Positions 34,152 through 41,728 of a stretch of 64,000 bases of DNA are shown here, piece by piece. The stretch is taken from positions 1,612,001 to 1,676,000 of the forward strand of contig NZ_JAKIJS010000001.1 of assembly GCF_021608225.1 (NCBI RefSeq), read 5' to 3'. Origin of the DNA: Pseudalkalibacillus berkeleyi (GTDB taxonomy: Bacteria > Bacillota > Bacilli > Bacillales > Fictibacillaceae). Below the pieces are notes generated by a model. That model had not been told where the DNA came from. It did no database searches and was given only the letters and a program-made list of their open reading frames with translations. Each line of letters starts with the position of its first letter. Position 1 is the stretch's first letter. The translations under genes were made by a program, and so were the position numbers.

Positions 34152-35153
34152 TTATTTTAACCATTGTTTTATTTTAGGAATTGTTTCCGCATATCTGTTC
34201 AAGTCATCTAGTGTCTCAATTACTTGACTACTACCTACCTTTTGTTCAGATTCATTAGTACATTCAATCCATAAGGATCGTTTCAAATTATATTCAAGCC
34301 AGCCTAATTTGCTTAGAAAACCCATAGCCAATACTACATTCCAATTTGCATTTAACATTCCGAACCTTTTCTTATATCCATTTATAAATACAAAGAATTT
34401 TGCTTTATCGATGTTTCCATTACCACTTTTAGTCCAATACATGGCTGTCTCCATTAAATCATGCATCGGATTTATATAACCAGCTGACTCCCAATCAATG
34501 AGGACGGGGGCACCATGGTTCCAAATCACATTTTTCGAATCTAAATCTCTATGACTTATAACCATTTTTGATGATAGCAATTTGGCTGCCTCAATCGCCA
34601 TGGCATTCCATTCAAAGAGCCGATCGCTGTTTTCTTTTAGTAAGGTAAACCAATCCGCGTGATTTTCGCGTCCTTTTTGCAAGTAAATATTCCAGTCGGT
34701 TAGGTGTTCATTTTCTAATATTCTCTCTTGTTTAATGCCTAACTCTGAAAAATCTGTTTGATGAATATCTGCAACAATCTCTCCGATCTTCTCACAATGA
34801 TCCTTGCTAATTTCATTTGGCTTTAGACAATTTCCTTCTATCCAATCGAAAACGAGGTAACAATGATTGTCTAATTCTTGTACGAACGTACCATTAAGCT
34901 TTTTAGCTGGTAGAGCAGGTATGCGAGTAGACGCAATTTCTGCAATTTGTTCTGAATGGATATAATTTTTCAATGCAGTTGGTCTACGCATGATTTGAGG
35001 ATTTAATATTTTAACTGCATATTTCCCTTTAGCTGTATCAACAGCATACATTTGGTGTAACAATCCGCCCAGAATCTTTTTAGGTGCCTCATTCAACTCT
35101 CCAAGTTGGGCATTTTCACACATCTTTTTAATTATAGATTGCAGATCACTCAT
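34152..35153 (-). CDS. aminoglycoside phosphotransferase (APH)-fold kinase
   Basis: 333 aa. ISHRDLDSKNVIW (His201, Asp203, Asn208) is the catalytic Brenner motif and VLIDWESAGY (Asp220) the Mg2+ motif. YLVFDWIEG near 100 is the hinge. The fold phosphorylates drugs, choline, thiamine or other small alcohols; nothing fixes the substrate. The N-terminal lobe glycine loop is poorly marked. GGAGGTAAC precedes the start. It stands alone in the accessory segment, unlinked to any resistance cassette. Confidence 0.78.
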   Translation of the reverse strand: MSDLQSIIKKMCENAQLGELNEAPKKILGGLLHQMYAVDTAKGKYAVKILNPQIMRRPTALKNYIHSEQIAEIASTRIPALPAKKLNGTFVQELDNHCYLVFDWIEGNCLKPNEISKDHCEKIGEIVADIHQTDFSELGIKQERILENEHLTDWNIYLQKGRENHADWFTLLKENSDRLFEWNAMAIEAAKLLSSKMVISHRDLDSKNVIWNHGAPVLIDWESAGYINPMHDLMETAMYWTKSGNGNIDKAKFFVFINGYKKRFGMLNANWNVVLAMGFLSKLGWLEYNLKRSLWIECTNESEQKVGSSQVIETLDDLNRYAETIPKIKQWLK

Positions 35154-35237
35154 GTTACCTCCATTTGTACCTTGTTTAATTTCATTGTCAGTAAGTTTTG
35201 TTATCGCTACCTGGATAAGGACCTTCTTTCAATTCCA

Positions 35238-35510
35238 TCACTTGTTTAAGCCTTTAGTATGCAGCTGGTAATAACATAATGTAACCATCATAATTCCAGC
35301 TACAAGAAATATCGTCCCGCTGATTAAGAAACTATTAATATAGCTTTGTATAACAATGTGGTAAAGCGCTGTATCCGCTCCACCTTTACTGATTAACCAA
35401 AATTCAGCAATAGATGTTCCGAAATCAACACTAAAAAATAGAAATACGAATCCACATACGATTAGTGAAAAACCTACAAAATTAAAATGCTTAAAATTTT
35501 CTTTCGACAT
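35238..35510 (-). CDS. small membrane protein, 90 aa
   Basis: Begins at ATG 35510, with GGGGGA 8 nt upstream. The two hydrophobic helices (about 10-30 and 55-80: FVGFSLIVCGFVFLFFS and SFLISGTIFLVAGIMMVTL) predict a two-span membrane protein with both ends inside. An in-frame upstream TTG/ATG would overlap the HAM1-like gene. No family recognised. Confidence 0.55.
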   Translation of the reverse strand: MSKENFKHFNFVGFSLIVCGFVFLFFSVDFGTSIAEFWLISKGGADTALYHIVIQSYINSFLISGTIFLVAGIMMVTLCYYQLHTKGLNK

Positions 35511-35548
35511 ATGGGTCCCCCAAACTAATCTCTTCACAGTTTTTAAAC

Positions 35549-36119
35549 TTAATAAAGACTGTTGTACCATTCTCCAAATTTAATCATACATGAATCTTCT
35601 TTTTGGTCGCGATATTCAGTAAAGTCTTTATCGTTGAATTCAGCTAATGTTTTATCATAATTCTTTGGGATAAATATGTACCATAAGTCTGACCATTTCT
35701 TATCATTTTCTGTTCCTCTCATTTCGTCCGATATCATACCAGGAGAACTACTTTCAAAGAACTTCATTATTTCACCATCATAGAATGCTAAACACGATCT
35801 AAATTCACTAAACCTATTCTCCACATTGATCAATAATTTCAGTACACCATCGATACCGATGGTTTCCAACATATGATTTACGTATGCTCTTGGAAATCCG
35901 TTCAATTCAGATATGAAGAATCCAGAGTCTAGGGCAATACATGGACGTTTTACAATTGCATACGCTTGTAACACCTTTTGTTTTGCAATTTCTTTGATAT
36001 CGTCACTTTCGGGGTTCAATTAAGTCTGCTGCAATAGGTATTACTTGAATATCATTCAAATCCATTTGAGCTGACGCAATCTTTCCTGTATTAGTGGTAA
36101 CAAAAACGATCTCTTTCAT
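35549..36119 (-). pseudogene. HAM1/ITPase-type NTP pyrophosphatase broken by a frameshift
   Basis: From ATG 36119 the protein starts MKEIVFVTTNTGKIASAQ, the TTNTGK substrate motif of non-canonical purine NTP pyrophosphatases. It runs to LIEPRK and meets a TGA. Reading on in another frame from about 36014, the chain continues (E)PESDDIKEIAKQKVLQAYA, ALDSGFFISELNGFPRAYVN and so on to the end, including the family's DSG motif. The break is at a run of four C (plus GGGG at 36011-36014) that would need three. The total of 571 nt is one over a multiple of three. It should hydrolyse ITP/XTP; whether the loss is real or a sequencing error cannot be told. Confidence 0.8.
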
Positions 36120-36490
36120 AGCTTTACTATTCCTTTCTAGAACAATTCGATAGTCTTTAAGTCTTCCTGTGAGATAGTTTCGTGAAAATGAACATAAAAA
36201 ACAGATAAATTATGGTTGATTTCCATAAAAAGCGAATAGATTTCTCTCTTTTTTCGTGTGTGAACTGTTGTTTGGACCTAAATATCATCTGATTTAGTTC
36301 ACTTTTGCCTAATTTAGGTCGTTATCTACAAATTCACAAGATTATATAGAAAAACGAGCATTTATCTAAAAAAGTTGAATTCCGTATCCCCAACATCATT
36401 CCTCTAATACCAATTATTTCAAAATATTTGGGTTAACTCAATCAATTTTTATTCATAAACATCCATAAAATAGAATTATGTAAATTATAA
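36120..36490. other. gene-free stretch upstream of the HTH/DUF pair
   Basis: No frame with a start, ribosome site and family resemblance was found. It holds an inverted repeat, GACCTAAAT (36279) against ATTTAGGTC (36314), and TAATACCAATTATTTCAAA (36405-36423), which is identical to 31031-31049. Confidence 0.6.
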
Positions 36491-36519
36491 TTGACATTTT
36501 GTAATATATATCATAAAGT
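36491..36519 (+). promoter_or_regulatory. promoter of the HTH gene
   Basis: A perfect TTGACA (36491-36496) with TAAAGT (36514-36519) 17 bp later. The HTH gene may repress it. Confidence 0.55.
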
Positions 36520-36544
36520 AAGTATGGAAGGAGATGGATTTTTT

Positions 36545-36739
36545 TTGAAAAACAAAAAGATGAAGATCGCCCGACTTGAAGCCGACTTATCCCAAGAACA
36601 ATTGGCAGTGATTGTTGGAGTCACAAGGCAAACCATTCATTTAATTGAAGCAGGAAACTACAACCCTAGTCTTAAATTATGTATTGCAATAAGTAAAGCT
36701 CTAAATAAAACATTAAATGATTTATTCTGGGAGGAATGA
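36545..36739 (+). CDS. small XRE-type (YozG/Cro-like) transcription regulator
   Basis: 64 aa from TTG 36545, with AAGGAG about 11 nt upstream. The whole protein is one Cro/C1 HTH: KMKIARLEADLSQEQLAVI, VGVTRQTIHLIEAGNYNPS, LKLCIAISKALNKTL. The next gene starts inside its stop (ATGA overlap), so the two are one operon, like the many paired small HTH plus membrane protein genes of Bacillus. The target is unknown. Confidence 0.85.
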   Translation: MKNKKMKIARLEADLSQEQLAVIVGVTRQTIHLIEAGNYNPSLKLCIAISKALNKTLNDLFWEE

Positions 36740-37176
36740 GTGTGGAAAAGTTAGTTAAAGAAACTAAATTAACCATTATTGTTTCGCTGCTTGTTAGCTT
36801 TGCTCTATTTGTTACTTGGATTATTTTAGAATTAACCGGTACTCCCTTCACAGACAACAAAGCTTTCTTAGCTTTATCCCTTATTCCCTTTAGTGTGGCA
36901 TTGGCTTCATTCCTCAAACTTATGAAAATACAGAAATCTCCGAATGCGATTATATCTGAAACAGATGAGAGAATTGTTGCCCAAAAAAATGAAGCAGACG
37001 CAAAAACATTGAAGGTACTCCAAGGGATTTTGTTCCTACTTTATTTAGCGTATACATTTATCGTACCTGAGGATGTTTTCAAATCGATCGTTTGGTGGGG
37101 AGCGTTAGGCATTCTATTTTTCTCTCTATTCGCTCCATTCATGTTTCGATATATGATTAAAAAAGAGACCTACTAA
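36736..37176 (+). CDS. membrane protein of an HTH-linked pair (DUF2178-like)
   Basis: 146 aa with four hydrophobic segments: about 12-32, 42-60, 97-113 and 120-138. A charged loop (ISETDERIVAQKNEADAKTL) lies between segments 2 and 3, a pattern common in small Bacillus membrane proteins paired with HTH genes. ATG 36736 overlaps the HTH stop. It may bind and regulate the HTH protein, or export something; both are guesses. Confidence 0.65.
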   Translation: MSVEKLVKETKLTIIVSLLVSFALFVTWIILELTGTPFTDNKAFLALSLIPFSVALASFLKLMKIQKSPNAIISETDERIVAQKNEADAKTLKVLQGILFLLYLAYTFIVPEDVFKSIVWWGALGILFFSLFAPFMFRYMIKKETY

Positions 37177-37190
37177 AATAGGCCTCTTCA
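37163..37190 (+). terminator. weak hairpin after the HTH pair
   Basis: AAGAGACCTA and TAGGCCTCTT pair with one mismatch, overlapping the stop codon. The T tail is poor. Confidence 0.4.
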
Positions 37191-37266
37191 CGATCTTTAA
37201 AATGGGCGTGTTTTAGTTAAAGACACGCTCTTAATTGTGCATTTTTTTCTTTGGAAGATTAAGTCT

Positions 37267-37914
37267 TTATTGAATGTACTTGTGTGAGCCGTCACAATTG
37301 GGCTGCTTTTTCGAAAGTCCACATGTGCAATCATTTAATCCTTTTCCATTGAGAATACGTTGCTTATATTTTTCGATCCTCGACTCTCGGGTTTTAGCTT
37401 GTTTAGCTTTAGAAAAATAAAGAATGTAAGCTCTTTGTCGTCCAGGCGTCAATGCTTCAAATGCAGCTTGAAAATCTGGCATTTCATCGAATTTCATTTC
37501 AAGTTCTTCTGGAATTGAAAATTCATTTTTTCTTTTTACCTCTAAACCCGCTTTTTCCACTTCAATCGCTTCGAAAATATAGTCTTTCAAAATAGATTCC
37601 TTTTCAAGTATTTCGTCTACATTTGTGAATCGAATCTGACGAGCAGATTGGACATTCTCCGTTTGTTGAACTAAAATCCCAAGAGTATCTTTTAACAAGG
37701 CACCTTTGTGAAACAGTACCGCACAATATTCCTTAAAACCATGTATTAACACGATATTTTTATTCTCAAATGTATAACATGGATGCATCCATTTAAATCC
37801 TTCGGTCAACTCACAGTCAAGAGCGATCGTTCTCAGCTTCTCAAATTCTGCCTTCCACTTTTTAGTTTCACTTAAAAACTCATCTACCTTCGGATCCAGT
37901 TTACTAGTTGTCAT
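37267..37914 (-). CDS. YdeI-family protein with a C-terminal CDGSH iron-sulphur motif
   Basis: 215 aa. Residues 1-190 match the YdeI/OmdA-type family (KWKAEFEKLRTIALDCELTE, NIVLIHGFKEYCAVLFHKGA, LTPGRQRAYILYFSKAKQAK, TRESRIEKYKQRILNGKGLN). The family member YdeI of B. subtilis usually ends just after this. Here a further 20 residues add CTCGLSKKQPNCDGSH (Cys196, Cys198, Cys207, His211), a full CDGSH 2Fe-2S motif. This may let the protein sense redox or bind a cluster. ATG 37914. Function of YdeI itself is unclear (linked to antimicrobial-peptide or stress resistance in other bacteria). Confidence 0.82.
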   Translation of the reverse strand: MTTSKLDPKVDEFLSETKKWKAEFEKLRTIALDCELTEGFKWMHPCYTFENKNIVLIHGFKEYCAVLFHKGALLKDTLGILVQQTENVQSARQIRFTNVDEILEKESILKDYIFEAIEVEKAGLEVKRKNEFSIPEELEMKFDEMPDFQAAFEALTPGRQRAYILYFSKAKQAKTRESRIEKYKQRILNGKGLNDCTCGLSKKQPNCDGSHKYIQ

Positions 37915-38011
37915 CGAACATCACCTCACTTCAAGTTTCTGATACTTGAATATTCATCAATGTCAGGAATTATCCTGCAAGTATTTTCCTTTAGTCTATA
38001 TGGTCGTTGCG

Positions 38012-38248
38012 CTACTGACTTACTACTCCAATGATGAATTTGAATCCTTTGCGATTTTTCTTCAAAAATTTTAATCCCTCTTTTGTATCGACTATAACTA
38101 CATAGGTTCTTATCCAAACTCTTATGTACAATGAAAGACATTTAATAGGACCAACTATCCCTTTTACTTCATATTCGCTTCCATCTGATAATTCTGTTTC
38201 GGTTCTAACAAACCACTTATTCCCTACCCCAAGCTCAATGTATTTCAA
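38012..38248 (-). CDS. small conserved protein resembling DUF3977
   Basis: 78 aa from TTG 38248 (AAGGTGAG just upstream), giving MKYIELGVGNKWFVRTETE. It continues SDGSEYEVKGIVGPIKCLS, IYRVWIRT-like strand, and ends KGFKFIIGVVSQ. The motif order resembles the DUF3977 family as I recall it. No membrane segment or catalytic motif. Function unknown. Confidence 0.6.
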   Translation of the reverse strand: MKYIELGVGNKWFVRTETELSDGSEYEVKGIVGPIKCLSLYIRVWIRTYVVIVDTKEGLKFLKKNRKGFKFIIGVVSQ

Positions 38249-38382
38249 AAAGCTCACCTTCTCAACTTTTAAACTGATTTACATTGGAGATTCAATTAAT
38301 GAATACAAAATCCCTTCCTTATCTCCATAATTTGGTTGTTTTTTGATATATTTAATGTATCAAGATTAAAGGGGGATTGAGT

Positions 38383-38706
38383 GTGGCAAATTCGACTTTT
38401 GCGATTGCGATGTACAAGCCTAAAGCAGGTAAAGAGGAACAATTACTCGCTATCATAGAAAAGCATACTCCGTTATTGAAAACGGAAGGACTTATTACTG
38501 ATTTTCAGCCGCTACTTCTTCGTAGTGAAAATGGTACATATTTAGAGCTGTTTGATTGGAAGTCTGTTGAAGCTAAGGATCGTGCACATAGCAATGATTC
38601 GGTTATGAAGCTATGGGAAGAGATGATGGAGGTAGCTGATATGAAGGAACTTTCATCATTAGCAGAAGCAGGTCAATTGTTCCCGAATTTTGAGCGAATA
38701 AAATAA
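38383..38706 (+). CDS. antibiotic biosynthesis monooxygenase (ABM)-domain protein
   Basis: 107 aa from GTG 38383, with GGGGGA 6 nt upstream; an in-frame TTG at 38377 has no spacing. FAIAMYKPKAGKEEQLLAII, then TYLELFDWKSVEAKDRAHSN give the dimeric alpha-beta barrel of ABM proteins. These degrade haem or quinones, or act as small dimeric stress proteins; no haem-binding motif can be seen. A terminator follows. Confidence 0.7.
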   Translation: MANSTFAIAMYKPKAGKEEQLLAIIEKHTPLLKTEGLITDFQPLLLRSENGTYLELFDWKSVEAKDRAHSNDSVMKLWEEMMEVADMKELSSLAEAGQLFPNFERIK

Positions 38707-38714
38707 CGATCTAA

Positions 38715-38755
38715 AAAAGAGACTCCCCGATTATCAAATCATAGGGAGTCTTTTT
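38715..38755 (+). terminator. terminator of the ABM gene
   Basis: AAGAGACTCCC pairs with GGGAGTCTTTTT across 16 nt. The T-run also lets it act for the plus strand only. Confidence 0.75.
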
Positions 38756-38760
38756 AACAT

Positions 38761-39522
38761 TTACAAATGGTATGCAGTTGCCTCAAAAGTAATGATTTCA
38801 TCAAGTGTATCAGGATATTTTCCATATTCGTATCCCGATGAAATAACGATATTATTAAAGCCAATCGATTCTAAAATCATTTTAAACTCATCTACTCCAT
38901 ACCATCGTAATGGAAAACGCTCTAGTTCAGTTTGAACCAGCGATCCATTTCTCCATTTTTCGTAACGGTTGTGAGAAATTTTATATTGATTGATGTAGTC
39001 TACTTCAACCGTTTTATCTTCTAAAGTGATAACATCACCGTTGTCCAAATTCCATGTTCTTGTTGAGCTTGTGCCTATTGAAATATTTTGTTGTAAAAAG
39101 ATATCAACAATCAACTTTCCGCCGTTTGACAAGTGTTGATGAAAATTCGTAAGCGCAGCAATTGATTGTTCCCTATCATGCAAGAGCAAAAATGTTCCCG
39201 TAGGCACGATAATCGCATCGTACTTTACATCACGCGAAAAGGACTCCATTTTTCCATTAAATAAATTCGGGTGCAATCCTCTTTCTTTACAATTCATTCG
39301 GCAGATTTCTAGCATGTCTTCTGAAAGATCGAATCCATCTACGTTCATACCCTTTTCGAGCAACGGTATGAGTAAACGCCCGGTACCAGTTGCCGGCTCC
39401 AATATTGGACCTTTTACGGTTGATAGACGATCGATATAATACTCAATATCTCCAAATGAATGTCCTATGGGCTTATCCAAATCATAAACTTCCGCAGATA
39501 ATCGGCTATAGTAACCTAACAT
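38761..39522 (-). CDS. class I SAM-dependent methyltransferase
   Basis: 253 aa. ILEPATGTGRLLIPLLEKG (about 39-57) is motif I, VDGFDLSEDMLEICR motif II with the ribose-binding Asp, and YDAIIVPTGTFLLL motif IV. FHQHLSNGGKLIVDIF completes it. Lacks any DNA-methylase NPPY motif, so a small-molecule substrate is likely. It follows the isochorismatase gene by 13 nt, probably in one unit. Confidence 0.78.
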   Translation of the reverse strand: MLGYYSRLSAEVYDLDKPIGHSFGDIEYYIDRLSTVKGPILEPATGTGRLLIPLLEKGMNVDGFDLSEDMLEICRMNCKERGLHPNLFNGKMESFSRDVKYDAIIVPTGTFLLLHDREQSIAALTNFHQHLSNGGKLIVDIFLQQNISIGTSSTRTWNLDNGDVITLEDKTVEVDYINQYKISHNRYEKWRNGSLVQTELERFPLRWYGVDEFKMILESIGFNNIVISSGYEYGKYPDTLDEIITFEATAYHL

Positions 39523-39535
39523 ACTTTGATCCCCT

Positions 39536-40093
39536 TTATTGCGTAAAATTCTCTAAATATTGCTTCGTGGTCAATACGGTTGCGAATTCATCGTGTAGAG
39601 TTGCAAGTGAAATGTGATGTACAGTTTCTGCATCCACCTTGTTTCCATTATGGTCGTTCAGTTCAAATGCTGCTGTAGCATCTGAAAGTAAATATGTATC
39701 ATACCCTAAATTTCCGCTCATTCTTGTTGTTGTTGAAACACAGTGTGGCGTCGTTAATCCAGTAACTACGACATGGCTTGTACCGATATTTTTCAAATAG
39801 TCATTGAGATCGGTTCCGATAAACGCACTAATGACTGTTTTTGTTATTATTTTTTCGTTATCAAGTGGAGCAACGATCTCTTTAATCGCAAAACCTTCAC
39901 CATTTTCATAAAAAACTGAGCTTGGATGATCCGACTTGTGTTGAACATGAATGACTTCCCAACGGTTTTGCCGCCATACGTCCAACACTGTCTTGATGTT
40001 ATTTTCTGCATTCAAATTGTTGCGCTCTCCCCACTTCTGGTCAAAAAATGCATCTTGGACGTCAACAATGAGAAGCATTTTCTTAATATCCAA
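39536..40093 (-). CDS. cysteine hydrolase of the isochorismatase family
   Basis: 185 aa. The triad is visible: Asp11 (LLIVDVQDAF), Lys85 (IITKTVISAF) and Cys118 (TGLTTPHCVSTT), with the cis-peptide motif before the Cys. It should hydrolyse an amide or vinyl ether (nicotinamidase/isochorismatase-type); the substrate is not fixed. Start TTG 40093 with GGGGGGAG upstream. Pairs with the methyltransferase gene downstream. Confidence 0.82.
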   Translation of the reverse strand: MDIKKMLLIVDVQDAFFDQKWGERNNLNAENNIKTVLDVWRQNRWEVIHVQHKSDHPSSVFYENGEGFAIKEIVAPLDNEKIITKTVISAFIGTDLNDYLKNIGTSHVVVTGLTTPHCVSTTTRMSGNLGYDTYLLSDATAAFELNDHNGNKVDAETVHHISLATLHDEFATVLTTKQYLENFTQ

Positions 40094-40224
40094 ATAATCT
40101 CCCCCCTAATTGCACATCAAATCCTACCACTAACCAACATTCTACATAAAATACCGCTTTCCTTTTTGTTACCCGTTAATCTATTCATCATAGGAGTACA
40201 TCAGGAGGTCAAAAACCCAATATA

Positions 40225-40295
40225 TGCACGATAATTTTGATAATTGCACGATAATCGAATTATATGCACGATAATTTGGTTTTTTGCACGATAAT
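40225..40295. repeat. tandem array, 4 copies of a 20-bp CGATAAT-cored unit
   Basis: TGCACGATAAT occurs at 40225, 40245, 40265 and 40285, exactly 20 bp apart, with variable flanks. Third array of the family also at 1461 and 22319. Confidence 0.85.
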
Positions 40296-40321
40296 TGAAT
40301 TTCCCGCCTTAATCAAATAAA

Positions 40322-40356
40322 AAAACGTGTACCAGTCGAGACTGATACACGCTTTC
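40322..40356 (-). terminator. terminator of the bkd operon
   Basis: On the minus strand GCGTGTATCAGT and ACTGGTACACGT pair (one mismatch) around TCTCG and are followed by TTTTTTA. It begins 12 nt after bkdB. Confidence 0.8.
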
Positions 40357-40367
40357 CATGATTCATT

Positions 40368-41708
40368 TTAGTAAATTGAAGTATTTTCTTTAGAAGTGTT
40401 CTCAACGATTTCCTTCACGCGAGTTAGGAATCGTCCGCATACTAATCCGTCTAAGACACGGTGGTCGAGTGACATACATAGGTTCACCATGTCACGGACA
40501 GCAATCATGCCGTTGTCCATTACGACTGGACGTTTAACGATCGATTCTACGGAAAGGATCGCAGCTTGAGGGTAATTGATGATTGGTGTTGATTGAATTG
40601 AACCGAATGAACCAGTGTTATTCACTGTGAACGTTCCGCCTTTCATGTCTTCACCAGAAAGTTTACCGCTTCGGACCTTACCTGCAAGGTCATTCACGTC
40701 TTTCGCAATACCTTTCAAGCTCTTCTCGTCAGCATTTTTGATAACCGGAACATATAGAGAATCTTCCGTAGCAACTGCAATCGAGATATTGATGTCTTTC
40801 TTCTGAACGATCTTATCGCCAGCCCACATTGAGTTGATCATAGGGAATTCTTTCAATGCTTCAACGACTGCTTTGATAAAGAATGGAAGGAATGTAATGT
40901 TGTATCCTTCTTTCTTCTTGAAGTCGCCTTTCACACCGTTTCGATATTCCACAAGATTGGTCACGTCTACTTCCATCATCATCCATGCGTGAGGAGCTTC
41001 GTGCTTACTGCGGACCATGTTGTCTGCAATTGCGCGGCGTACTCCACTTACAGGGATTTCAACATCGCCTGGTTCAACAGGAATGTTCATCGGCTTAGAA
41101 GCAGGTTTAGATGGTGCCGCTGCTGCTGCAGGTGCTTCTGCCTTAGGTGCATCAGCTTTCTCTGCTGCTGGAGCTGCATCCGCCTTCGGTTGATCACCTG
41201 CTTTCGGAATGTTACCAGACTCGATGATCTTCTGAAGATCTTTACGAGTAATACGGCCTTCCCGTCCAGATCCTTCTACTTGCTGAAGATCTATGTCATG
41301 CTCTTGAGCGAGTGTAAGTACTGCTGGAGAGTAGCGTACTTTACCGTTCTTCGGTTGTTTAGGCTTTTCTTTCTTAGGTGCTTCAGTAGATTTTTCAGAT
41401 GCTGAGGAATCTTCTACAGGATCCACTTCAGTTGGAGCATCTTCTTTCGCTTCCGCTCCTGCTCCACCTTCTGTTTCGATGTAACAAACGAGTTCACCGA
41501 CTTCAAGTGTATCTCCTTCACCAGCAACAAGTTCTTTAATTGTCCCAGTATATGAAGAAGGAATTTCTGCGTTTACTTTGTCTGTCATAACCTCTGCGAT
41601 TGGGTCATACTTTTTTACTTGATCGCCAACTTGGATGAGCCACTTACTAATCGTACCTTCAGTTACACTCTCACCAAGCTGGGGCATCGTAATTTTTTCT
41701 GTTGCCAT
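40368..41708 (-). CDS. bkdB: branched-chain 2-oxo acid dehydrogenase E2 (lipoamide acyltransferase)
   Basis: 446 aa. Residues 1-80 are a lipoyl domain with EVMTDKVNAEIPS (Lys lipoylated). Residues about 124-160 (VRYSPAVLTLAQEHDIDL, RITRKDLQ) bind E1/E3. A flexible Ala/Pro/Lys-rich linker follows, then the catalytic domain (from about 215) with NLCMSLDHRVLDGLV holding the His. It transfers acyl groups to CoA. Last gene of the bkd operon; terminator just after. The linker is unusually Ala- and Lys-rich (AAAAPSKPASK). Confidence 0.95.
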   Translation of the reverse strand: MATEKITMPQLGESVTEGTISKWLIQVGDQVKKYDPIAEVMTDKVNAEIPSSYTGTIKELVAGEGDTLEVGELVCYIETEGGAGAEAKEDAPTEVDPVEDSSASEKSTEAPKKEKPKQPKNGKVRYSPAVLTLAQEHDIDLQQVEGSGREGRITRKDLQKIIESGNIPKAGDQPKADAAPAAEKADAPKAEAPAAAAAPSKPASKPMNIPVEPGDVEIPVSGVRRAIADNMVRSKHEAPHAWMMMEVDVTNLVEYRNGVKGDFKKKEGYNITFLPFFIKAVVEALKEFPMINSMWAGDKIVQKKDINISIAVATEDSLYVPVIKNADEKSLKGIAKDVNDLAGKVRSGKLSGEDMKGGTFTVNNTGSFGSIQSTPIINYPQAAILSVESIVKRPVVMDNGMIAVRDMVNLCMSLDHRVLDGLVCGRFLTRVKEIVENTSKENTSIY

Positions 41709-41728
41709 TTCGTTTCCCTCCTTGGAGA

